64,000 nucleotides of DNA from Sitta carolinensis (lineage: Eukaryota; Chordata; Aves; Passeriformes; Sittidae), in assembly GCA_032173965.1 (NCBI GenBank), contig CM063289.1, positions 28,359,690 to 28,423,689 of the forward strand. The letters are read 5' to 3'. Positions 22,341 to 30,520 of the stretch are shown here, in pieces (position 1 is the stretch's first letter; each line of letters opens with the position of its first letter). Under the pieces are notes generated by a model. It saw only the letters and a list, made by a program, of their open reading frames with translations, did not search any database and was not told the origin of the DNA. A program made the translations under genes and the position numbers.

Positions 22341-23949
22341 TTTCTTTCTTTTTATTTAGCAGAAAAAGGTAATTTGTCTTCAAAAAAACCTTCCTTGAGT
22401 CTTCTGGAAAGAACAAAAAGTTAACAGGCAGCTGTTGTTACAAGGCAAAATGAAAAAATCACAACCTTAAATGCATCCAAAATGATCCTTCCTAAGCATG
22501 TCTCCTTCTGTTTAAAATAGATGAAGGTTTAGCCCACGTTTTGTTTTGATGGTGGGCTCCCAGTATATGAGAGCTAATCATTCTGACCTTTCGGCCAAAC
22601 GGGGCAGCAGAAGGAAGCATCTCAGAGTTAATTCTGTCTTGTTCACAGTGGGAACAGAACATTCCTCTGTGATCCTCTTTCACATGATTCGCTTGGGCCT
22701 CCTGGAAGCCCGTCCTGATACTATTAGTGCTGGGCTTCTTAGGTCTAAAGGAGATCGACGGCGCTGACATCACCCACCGCTCGCGGGCTGCCCCAGGCTG
22801 GACAGCCAGAGCAGAGGTGTTAAGACTCACATTAAACAAGAAACTTCCATGAGACATTTTCTGTAGAACTCAAGATTTCAAATCTTCGCCAAGCTTTCTC
22901 TGTTAACTCCCTCGTATTTAATAAGAAAAGGGAGTAGGAAATGGGATTAGTTTATAGATTGTTTGTGGAGGTTTACAGTGATTTTTCAACTTTTTAAGCC
23001 TAGACTAAGAAAGTAATAAGGAATGAAGAATTTTGTCTGGAAAGCATGAAACTTGCTACGAAACATCTGCTTTAGTAGATAGACTCTGACAAAAGTCGAG
23101 TATTTCAGTTGTTTAAATGCATACATTAAAGGCAACACCAGAATAATGACTTGTAAAACTTCTAACATTTTAGTTAAACTGCAATATGAAGGCTTGCTTG
23201 CTTTTTATTCATCTCTTCCTTCCTTAGTAACTCTACTCTTCTTTTTCGAGACGTTTTCCTGAAATACAGTTTTTCCTGTTTGTTCGTAAGAAAGTCCACT
23301 TGATTTACAGTACGAAGGAGTCAGATGTGCAGGGTCTTGGCATGTTCCTTTACTGCATTTTAACGCTGCGATTACTGGTGTACTGGGAGGCCATTTCAAG
23401 GATGACCGCAATGACAACAGCCCTGATCACAGCCAGGCCTCCTGCAGGGTTCCTCTGGTTTATTTTTTTTCCCCTCCTTTCCTTACCTTTCCAGAGTGGT
23501 TTTATGAACATTGAAGCAGCTGATTCGTGAGTTGAATTAGCTGGATTTTGCACCCCTTACTTGGTGAAGACTCTAAACTGTGTTTGGTTTGGAGGGTAGG
23601 AGAGAAGTGAGAAAATTTATTTTAGAGTCCGTTAAACAGCATTGCATCACCAACAACTGCTGTACCTTTCCGAATCTATCTATTTCTGTCCCCAGCATGC
23701 ACAGGCCATTGGCTGTGCACAGGAACAGCTTTTGGGAGCCTTCGTGCTTGTGTTCCAGTCCAGGAGAACAATTCAACTTCAGAAGTGGTCTGGGCAGAAA
23801 GTGTCCGAAGCACCCAACAGCCTTATGGCCCTTCACTCAACGAAGGGTTAATGCTTTGAGGCTGTGCAGAGGCCGTGTTCCCTCACGCCAGGGACCCTCA
23901 TGCCAGGCCATCAGTGCAGATGAGGTCGAACTGGCACATTTAATAAATT
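22341..23949. other. Unique non-coding DNA
   Basis: Includes TTTCGGCCAAACGGGG and a small CpG patch near 22750-22790 (GATCGACGGCGCTGAC...CGCTCGCGG). Otherwise ordinary. Open frames on both strands at 23573-23951 overlap and are not credible genes. Confidence 0.45.
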
Positions 23950-24400
23950 AACCATTTCCTGGGCAGGGCGGCAGGCGCGGCGTGGCCAGCAGCCAGGTCC
24001 TTGGTGATAAGCGCCCGCGGGCTGGGCCGAGGCGAGCGGCTCGATCGCTGGCAGTCGCTGCGTTGGCCAGTGCTGCAGTAAACACTTTCCCTTGGATGTT
24101 GGTGTTCTGTTGTGTCTGGCAGCCACAGAGGGCTGCTTGAACTTTAGCCAGAGGCAAATATTTATACATCAGAGCATGCAGTGTTCAATGGGTCCGGCCT
24201 GCGAGCGCAAGGCGCATGGCGGGCGATCCTCTTAATTGCGCCCGCGATGCGGTGAAGCGGGACCATCTTGGGGGTCGCGGTGGGTTTGGCGGTGGTGCGA
24301 GCTCTGGAAACCTGTGAAAACATTGCCTTCCCTGCTCTTGGTGGAGGGGCCATCCTGACGGGAGCCGTGTGTGCCTTCAATTCCTGTTGGAAAGTTTACA
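23950..24400. promoter_or_regulatory. GC- and CpG-rich shoulder of a CpG island
   Basis: CpG-dense from about 23965 to 24080 and again 24190-24300, separated by an ordinary stretch. YY1-type words occur: ATGGCGG at 24216-24222 and CCATCTT (AAGATGG on the minus strand) at 24263-24269. CGAGCGGCTCG at 24033-24043 is a small palindrome. It probably belongs to the same regulatory unit as the core island at 24536-24890. Confidence 0.5.
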
Positions 24401-24421
24401 GTTAATATTTTCCCTGGAACG

Positions 24422-24439
24422 CTGTCAAGCTTTTGACAG
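24422..24439. promoter_or_regulatory. Inverted pair of TGACAG (MEIS/TGIF-type) sites
   Basis: CTGTCAA (24422-24428), GCTT, TTGACAG (24433-24439): exact 7-bp arms. TGACAG is the core recognised by TALE homeodomain proteins such as MEIS and TGIF, here in two opposed copies between the GC-rich shoulder and the core CpG island. The match is visible; the binding is inferred. Confidence 0.5.
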
Positions 24440-24583
24440 TGCCTGAGTGTATGCTGAGCTGTGAAATTGAGACGCGGAGCAAGTTGTGAGAAATCTGTTT
24501 CTACTCAAATCTGTAAAGGTTTATAAAAACTTCAGCGGAGGGGGAAGGAGGGGGAAAAAACGTTGGGGACAAAAAGAAGCCCT

Positions 24584-24617
24584 GGGGCTGGGGCTGGGCT
24601 GGGCTGGGCTGGGCTGG
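24584..24617 (+). repeat. (GGGCT)n pentamer repeat, G-quadruplex candidate
   Basis: GGGGCTG followed by five perfect GGGCT units (24591-24615). Four GGG runs with CT loops fit the canonical quadruplex pattern on the plus strand. It lies about 25 bp from the divergent YY1-type sites of the CpG island, so it may influence promoter opening. Unit number may vary between individuals. Confidence 0.85.
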
Positions 24618-24639
24618 CTCGCCGGGCGCGCGGCGGGGC

Positions 24640-24692
24640 CGCCATTTTAAGGATGCAGCGAGGGGCGAAGCTCCCGCTCCTTACATGGCGGC
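24640..24692. promoter_or_regulatory. Divergent pair of YY1-type ATGGCGGC motifs
   Basis: On the minus strand AAAATGGCGGC (24640-24650) and on the plus strand ACATGGCGGC (24683-24692) point away from each other, starting about 33 bp apart. YY1 sites of this form often overlap start regions of CpG-island genes and are oriented with transcription. A divergent pair therefore hints at two start sites. Confidence 0.5.
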
Positions 24693-24734
24693 TGCTCGGC
24701 TGCGGGGCCGGCCAATGAGGCGGGCGGTGCCAAG

Positions 24735-24742
24735 TCACGTGA
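24735..24742. promoter_or_regulatory. Palindromic E-box TCACGTGA
   Basis: CACGTG at 24736-24741 with matching flanks (GTCACGTGAG). This is the type bound by USF and MiT/TFE bHLH-ZIP factors. It lies 19 bp after a CCAAT box (24712-24716), a common promoter pairing. Confidence 0.5.
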
Positions 24743-25153
24743 GGTGCCACGACGGCACCGACAGCCATTTCCTCATTTCTGGAAAACTTCGGTGCCTCCG
24801 CCGAGCGCTTCACCGTGTTTTCGGTGCCAAACGCTCCCTGCCGCATGTGCCTCGCAGGCTGGCATTTGTCCATAAAGTTATTTTAGTAGGTAAAAAGTCT
24901 CGGAGCGCTGGAGCTCTGTGCGTTCTGTATGTAAAATGGATTTCCCTTGCTGGCCCCAGGCCAGGAGCGCAGAGCACGCGCTGGGCGAGGGGAGCGCGTC
25001 TCTGCAGAGGAACTGGTGGACTGACACACTCTAATTTTTTGGCTCCTGACCAGATGAGCTAGATGGATGCCAAAATTCAACAAAATAACACATTATTGTG
25101 TAATAGGAACAGCGCTCAAAGTGAGCAAGAGCTCACAGGAACTGAATACCAGC

Positions 25154-25197
25154 ACTTTTTTTTCCCCTTTCTTTCTTTTTTTTTCCTTCCTTTCTTT
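25154..25197. repeat. Polypyrimidine tract
   Basis: About 44 uninterrupted pyrimidines (T and C runs) on the plus strand. A complementary-type purine tract follows at 25301-25361. Confidence 0.85.
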
Positions 25198-25300
25198 CGT
25201 CTTGTACAGCAGAAGCTCAGAACTGGCACTTTTAATATATGGCTTCAATGGAACATGGCATAGATATAACCAATGTAAAGAATGAGGAATAATATACAAC

Positions 25301-25361
25301 TGGGAAGACGAAGGGGAGGAGAGAGTAAGGGAGGGAGGGAGCGAGCGAGACGGAGGGAGTT
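25301..25361. repeat. Purine-rich GGGA/GAGC tract
   Basis: Purine-rich with GGGAGGGAGGGAGCGAGCGAGACGGAGGG units. Both quadruplex and triplex formation are plausible. Paired with the pyrimidine tract about 100 bp upstream it could also fold back in single-stranded form. Confidence 0.8.
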
Positions 25362-26020
25362 AAAATTACTTTTGTGAGACTTCCTTCAAACATGCTCCAT
25401 AGTGCTCAGGGCTGGTTTAACCCTGTCTTCCCTGCAGCAGATCCCCAACATGCCTCATGCATCCTTCTTTCTCCTTTAATTCCTTGATAAACAAACACAC
25501 ATGTTAAAGGCAGCACCTAGCACAGCATGCTGCTGAACCAGGGCCATCGGAGGGGTTGGAATCAGTGCAGAAAAAGCCTCCCTAGAAAAACACTTTTTTG
25601 GTTTCTTTTTTTGTTTATTATCTGTCTCTGAAAGAAGGAGAACCTGTGTGAAATACTGGTTTTCCTCCTCAAATAACCCACATCGCCCAGGTTTGTCCTT
25701 ACTGTAGTAGCAACTCCTAGCACCAACCCAACTTTGCAGTAATAAATTAATTAAGCTTCCCTGAGAAGCTACGGCATTCCAGAGCTTCATCTGCAAAATG
25801 CAGGTGTCTCTGGGGCTGCGCATGGCAACTCCTGGAAAGTGCAAAGCAACACAATAGGAAGTGAAAACTAACACAGCCTATGGAAACTGCAAGGGGTCGT
25901 TAGGTCAGCAGCATGTAATTACAAGAGCTGGAAGGCGGCCAGGAGGAGGATGCCCATCGTGTCAGGGAAACGCCATGTGCCCACACGGATTGAGAACTTT
26001 CTGGTTTCAGGACTTGTAAA
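25362..26020. other. Unique non-coding DNA
   Basis: Ordinary sequence between the purine tract and a CR1 tail. A minus-strand open frame (25476-25874) has no recognisable domain. No regulatory cluster is seen. Confidence 0.5.
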
Positions 26021-26110
26021 ATCATGGAATGGCTTGGGTTGGAAGGGACCTTAAAGATCATCCAGTTCCATCTCCCTGGAATGAGCAGAGAGGTCCCCCA
26101 TTCGATCAGG
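26021..26110 (-). mobile_element. CR1 LINE 3' end remnant
   Basis: The reverse-complement CR1 tail 'atcatggaatggcttgggttggaagggaccttaaagatcatccagttccatc' is well preserved for about 55 bp. The next block ('cctggaatgagcagagaggtcccccattcgatcaggt') is more divergent. The right boundary is uncertain; the sequence becomes unique by about 26140. Confidence 0.88.
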
Positions 26111-27225
26111 TCTCCTGGTCCTGCTGATAGGGAGACCAGGTGGGAAGAGCATTCCTGAAGGGAGGATGTGCTCCCGAGTGGACGGTGACAGGACATGGCT
26201 CCCATGCCCCACTGAGAGTTGGTGGACGTGCTTGCAAAGAATGGGAAACAACCTTCCTCTGCCCTGAGACTTCATCATCCCAGAGCCCAAAATAATGGCA
26301 GTAAACCTTTTCTACCCTCCTTTCTTCCTACCCTCTACAAGTCACAGAGATTTTCCCCCAAACGGATCAAAATCAATTGGAGCTTAGGCTGATTACTGTC
26401 CTCTTAGTGCTCCTGTTGGATTTATCCTTCTTATCAACCCTGTGTATTCCTAAGACAGATACTGCTGTGGTAGATTATCACCAAGATCTAAACCAGAGAC
26501 TTTGCTGGGATTGCATCTTAAAATCTGTCCGAAGAGGGCAAATACACGTTCCTCGTGCCATATCTCAGATTTGATCTGCCAAAGAAAAATAAAGGGCCTG
26601 TGTCTCCTTGTTACTTTGTTAAAAAAGCCTGCCATAAGGATTTGAGGAATTTTGAGGAATATGGTTGCTAGAGTTTAACATGAGGGATGCATGTAACCAC
26701 CAAAGCTGCTGGTTTGGGTTGAGTCCCAGCTGTGCATGCACCACTCCTCCCCATTGTCCCTGCTCTGAATTGCTTCCAGGCAAGAATTAACCAAGGTAAA
26801 CAAGCTGGTTTGGTGTGTTTGTGGCCTTGGGTAAAACAAACCATATTAATGATATGTTATATTATTTAATTTGGTTTTTTAATGCCTTATCAAGTACAGA
26901 ATAGAAAATGCAAAATAAATAGTAAATAAAAAATAATGATATGGGAGTTAGAGTCATCCTGGTGTGCAATAACATTAAGTGTGGCTGTAATTATGGTTTG
27001 GACTTTCCATGGTAAAAGCAGATTTTTTTCCCTCATAACTGGTTTTATATCCTTCTGGAGCAAAGTAAAAAAATCTTCTGGCAGTTTTTTAATTGAGGTT
27101 TTGTAGCTTTAATGGTCTGATGCTATAAAGAAGTCAACCCTTCTGCCAGTTTTTTAAGGCCAGATTTTTTGTTTTTTGCCATCATGTTGAATGCATGTTT
27201 CTCTGTGTGCATGTATCCACACACT
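26111..27225. other. Unique non-coding DNA
   Basis: AT-rich, especially 26830-26945 with TATTAATGATATG and AATAAAT words. No gene recognised. Confidence 0.5.
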
Positions 27226-27257
27226 CCTTTCTCTTTCCCTTTCCCTTTCCCTCTTTG
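27226..27257. repeat. (TTTCCC)n polypyrimidine tract
   Basis: CCTTTCTC followed by three TTTCCC units and CTCTTT. It is a short pyrimidine mirror-like tract. Confidence 0.85.
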
Positions 27258-28339
27258 TCTCTGAGAGAGGGAATAGGAGACCTTCAAAGCAAATATTATT
27301 AGAGGATTCAGAGATGTAAAAGAAGTTGTTCTCCCCTCAGTGTGTTTGGATTGTTTCTCTCCGTGGAGCTGGCTGGATGTACCTGTGGTATTACAGAAGT
27401 GAAGTGCAAAGAGAACATTTCTGGGAATGGGTTTATGCAGATGAGAGTTATGATGGAACCACTCCAGCCCCACAAATACCTGCAGTGGCTCAGCTGCTGC
27501 CCCACTGTTGGCTTTTCAGAGCAAACCCTTTTCCCAGCTGGCAGGGAAATACCTGGGACTCTGCTCCGGAGCCCGGGCTTCACAGCCAGGAGCACGTTAG
27601 AAGTTAATACAAATTACATGAGCTTTACACCCAGAGCCCTGACTTGCCTTGGGTTACCATTTTGGCACAAAGGGTTCAGGGGACATCCAGCTTTGCAATG
27701 GATCCTCTGTCCGGTGTCCAGCTCTGCAGCACATCCCTCTGTGTGGTGTGCTCTTCCCCAGGGAAGAACTGGCTTTCGGTGTCTTAAAAGAAATAAAAAA
27801 GCTGTTAAACACCCAAACAAGCAAACACTCAAACCAGTAAAAAAGCAGTAAATAAGGGGTAAATCCCCCCAGCCTGTAGGGAAACCCAGAGCTGTGGGTG
27901 GTGTGACCTTCTCTGGGTAGCATCAGGCAATAATGTGGCAGTTAAAGCCAGTTAAAAACTGTGTGGATGTATCATTGGACCAGTGCAACTCCATCTTCAG
28001 AGATCTTGTGTGAATGCGATAGAAGAATCTTATATTACTTCTCTCTTGGGTTTTGGGAGGTTTTTAATGTCTTAGTATGTTCTTTTCCACTCAAAAAACG
28101 CTTTAAGAATTGGGGGAAAAAAAAAAAAGAGCCCAGGTGCAGTAACAATAGCTGATCCCAAACAAACAGCAATTCACTCTTGCCACTCTGCAAAGATAAA
28201 GCCTGTCATGTACATTAGCAAAAGATAACTGACATTAACACAGTAGGCAAGGTGATTACGTACCACACTATTGACTCTGTGTGCTCATTACTGCTATTTG
28301 GTGGGTTGCTTAAGTGGGTACCTGAAGGTTAAGTAATAA
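27258..28339. other. Unique non-coding DNA
   Basis: Open frames on both strands at 27308-27923 (up to 169 codons) overlap in opposite directions, lack domains and have no splice context. A12 run near 28118-28129. No gene seen. Confidence 0.5.
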
Positions 28340-28440
28340 CTGTAGAAAGAATGAGAGGGAAGCGGAGAAAAAGAGAGAAAGGGAAAAGAAGAGAGAAAAC
28401 ATTGACACAAGGTTAAAATGGAGGAAAGTGGATAAGTGGG
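28340..28440. repeat. Purine-rich low-complexity tract
   Basis: GA-rich sequence with AGAGGGAAG, GAGAAAAAGAGAGAAAGGG and AAAAGAAGAGAG units, interrupted near 28400-28420. Confidence 0.75.
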
Positions 28441-29039
28441 GGTGTGGATGTCTGAGGAGAAAGGTGAGGTGGCTGTGCCTCAGTAAGTGATATTTAAAGG
28501 CTGGTGGCTGAGTAAATAATGCATCCAGTTGTGTTTTCTTTGATATTTTTAAGTTTGTAAAATACTGGAAGGAAAACACAACTTTGGAGTAAACCTGTGA
28601 TCATGAAAAAGCCAGAAGAGAACCACAATCTAAATTTCCCAAGATGTATTCTCCCTCCCCAGGTTTCAACAAAATCTGAGAGAGAGCAAGGTCAGGATAT
28701 GGAGGGTTTTTTAAAAAAAAAAACACAAAAAAACCCATCCGCCTTTTAACTCATTTACATTTTTATTTTTTTTTCTGTGAGCCTTTGAAAATGCTTTGTT
28801 TATTTTCATACTCTGAGTGTGCACAGCCAGAGAATTCCTGAGCCTTCCTTGCACGGCTCGGCTCCAGCGCTGCGATGGGAGTCGATGGCACGGCTCTCAC
28901 AGCCCACGGTTAAGGGCGCTCGCAGGGCTTAGCTAAGCCATTGACAGCAACTCTTTGGGGTGCTGGGCATCTTCCCTGGCTGTGTGGCCTGTGTAGCGTT
29001 CTGTGGGCATTGCTGCTTCACAGTGAAATAGGAACTGTG
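28441..29039. other. Unique non-coding DNA
   Basis: Contains a low-complexity A/T patch at 28707-28735 and a short CpG-bearing stretch at 28850-28925. No gene recognised. Confidence 0.45.
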
Positions 29040-29420
29040 TTCTGGAATTGATGATTAATGCCAGCTTTTCCTCTGGAATGCATTTCTGATATTATATTAT
29101 CATGCTGCAGAATCAAGTTTAATTTCAAATTGTATTAACCTATTTACGAAACATATCAAGGGGACATTTTTCAAGGGAATGGTTCCCTTCTTTATATAGA
29201 TTGGGAAATAAAATACTTCTTTTAATATTGCGTTCTCCAGGCTCTAGGACTAACTATTTCCCTGGAATTAATATCTAAAAGGGAGTCATTGCAAATTTTA
29301 TACTGACATGCAGAACCTAACATTATGGGTTTTTAGGGTGTTATATGCACAAAATATGTATGTGCATTCCAAACTAGCTAATAGTTTTGCAACTGGTGAA
29401 CATAAATTTTAATATCTATA
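29040..29420. promoter_or_regulatory. Candidate conserved non-coding enhancer block
   Basis: Dense AT-rich complex sequence. It has TGATTAAT at 29052-29059 (PBX-HOX type), GGAATTAATATC near 29265, TCATTGCAAATTTTA near 29285 (POU-like) and ACTAGCTAATAG near 29372. A perfect AAGGGAA/TTCCCTT dyad lies at 29173-29189. No simple repeats and no open frames. The call is by texture. Confidence 0.42.
29173..29189. other. Perfect inverted repeat, 7-bp arms and 3-nt loop
   Basis: AAGGGAA (29173-29179), TGG, TTCCCTT (29183-29189). It could be a dyad binding site or an RNA hairpin. Confidence 0.85.
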
Positions 29421-30299
29421 CTTCCCAGCTTGTAGCAGTGTTGTCTGAAGTCTGGGATGACTGATGTTAATCTCCAACTTGTTTGTGGCTTTCCAAAAAA
29501 TGAACTTAAAGTAGAATAAAATGTGGTGTAATTCCCATTCATATTTAAATTTATAATAAAAAGTGCAGTGTGGGATCTGTCCTATATACTCCTGCTTAGC
29601 CAGACTTTAAAATGTAGCAGTGTTCTTGCATTGAAAAGGAAGAATATGCACATATGTTAGATGTTAAATACATTGCTGTTCTTAGGGGCTTGCACTCAGA
29701 TGCCTCCCATATCATAAATTCATCCTCCTTTGCCCTGAAGTTTGGAGTTTTCAAACATTAAGCAAAAACAAAGAAAAGGTGGAGGTGATGGTGCCATCTC
29801 AGTTTCTTCTCAGGGAGCAGCATTTGGGGAACGGTGTCTTATTAACACACACAGGAGAATTCTAGAATCCCATTTTTTACTCTTTCTCTGGAGTTAGACT
29901 GAAATTACACAAGCCTCGTAGCTGAGAATTTTATAGGTAATCCCTTTGAAGACAGAGGATGAAAGCCTGGCTTCACTGAAGGAAAGAGGAATTTCTGCTG
30001 TTGATCTCAAGCTGGCTCCGAGTCGCTCCCTTGGCATGTCCGGGGACTAAGTCATTATGCAGTGCTGCTTGGTGTATCCCAGTCCATGGCTTTTGTTAGG
30101 CTAAGGCACGTTTCATGGCAACATAATGATTTGGAGCCAAATTTCAGAGATGCTGAGCCCCCCTCCTTTCCCCCCGCCACTTGCATTCAGGTCAGCGAAG
30201 CCGAGAGTCGAACCCTTCCAAAGGAGCGGCGTATCCAACAGGAATGAGGCAACAGCTCGGGACGTGCAGGAGTTTATTGGGTGTCTCTCCTGCACTGTA
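29421..30299. other. Unique non-coding DNA
   Basis: Ordinary AT-rich then mixed sequence. No gene or repeat family recognised. It grades into the candidate enhancer at 30300-30520. Confidence 0.45.
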
Positions 30300-30520
30300 G
30301 TTTTAGCCATGAGCGCTGGATTTGCTTGAGAGCAAACAGAGACGCACTAATTGATGAGAGTGTTATGCAAATAAAAAAGAGAAATGGGATGGGTAAAATA
30401 AAGGAACTGTAAAACACTTTATTATGCCTGGAAAGCCCGGCTAATCCCAGAGGAATTCTGCTAGGATAATATGTTAGCTGCTTGGACATTTTAAGCCTTT
30501 AAGAGTTGTCCTGGAATTTT
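30300..30520. promoter_or_regulatory. Small candidate enhancer with homeodomain and octamer sites
   Basis: TAATTGAT at 30348-30355 and a perfect octamer ATGCAAAT at 30365-30372 lie 9 bp apart, preceded by GGATTTGCTTGAG. The region 30370-30480 stays complex and AT-rich. The pairing of a homeodomain word with a POU octamer is suggestive of neural or ectodermal enhancers but not specific. Confidence 0.38.

Larger units (their letters stand above)
24536..24890. promoter_or_regulatory. CpG-island promoter, possibly bidirectional
   Basis: By eye about 28 CpG fall within 24620-24860, the densest patch in the window. Signals include a YY1-type motif on the minus strand (AAAATGGCGGC, 24640-24650) and one on the plus strand (ACATGGCGGC, 24683-24692). 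A CCAAT box lies at 24712-24716 and an E-box TCACGTGA at 24735-24742. There is a G-rich pentamer repeat just upstream and five GGTGCC/GGCACC words at 24726-24828. No TATA box is seen. A donor-like TAG|GTAAAA at 24889/24890 could end a plus-strand first exon. Both strands have an ATG inside the YY1 word, but neither following frame (24685-25062 plus, to about 24530 minus) resembles a known protein. I infer a transcription start, perhaps of a noncoding RNA. Confidence 0.6.

Noticed and set aside
24532..24873. Minus-strand frame containing an ATG in AAAATGGCGGC
   Set aside because: From that ATG only about 40 residues follow, Pro/Ala-rich because of the pentamer repeat. Probably not coding.
24685..25062. 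125-codon frame starting at ATGGCGGCT in the CpG island
   Set aside because: The ATG is part of a YY1 motif. The Arg-rich peptide reflects GC-rich DNA, resembles nothing known, and continues past a better donor site at 24889.
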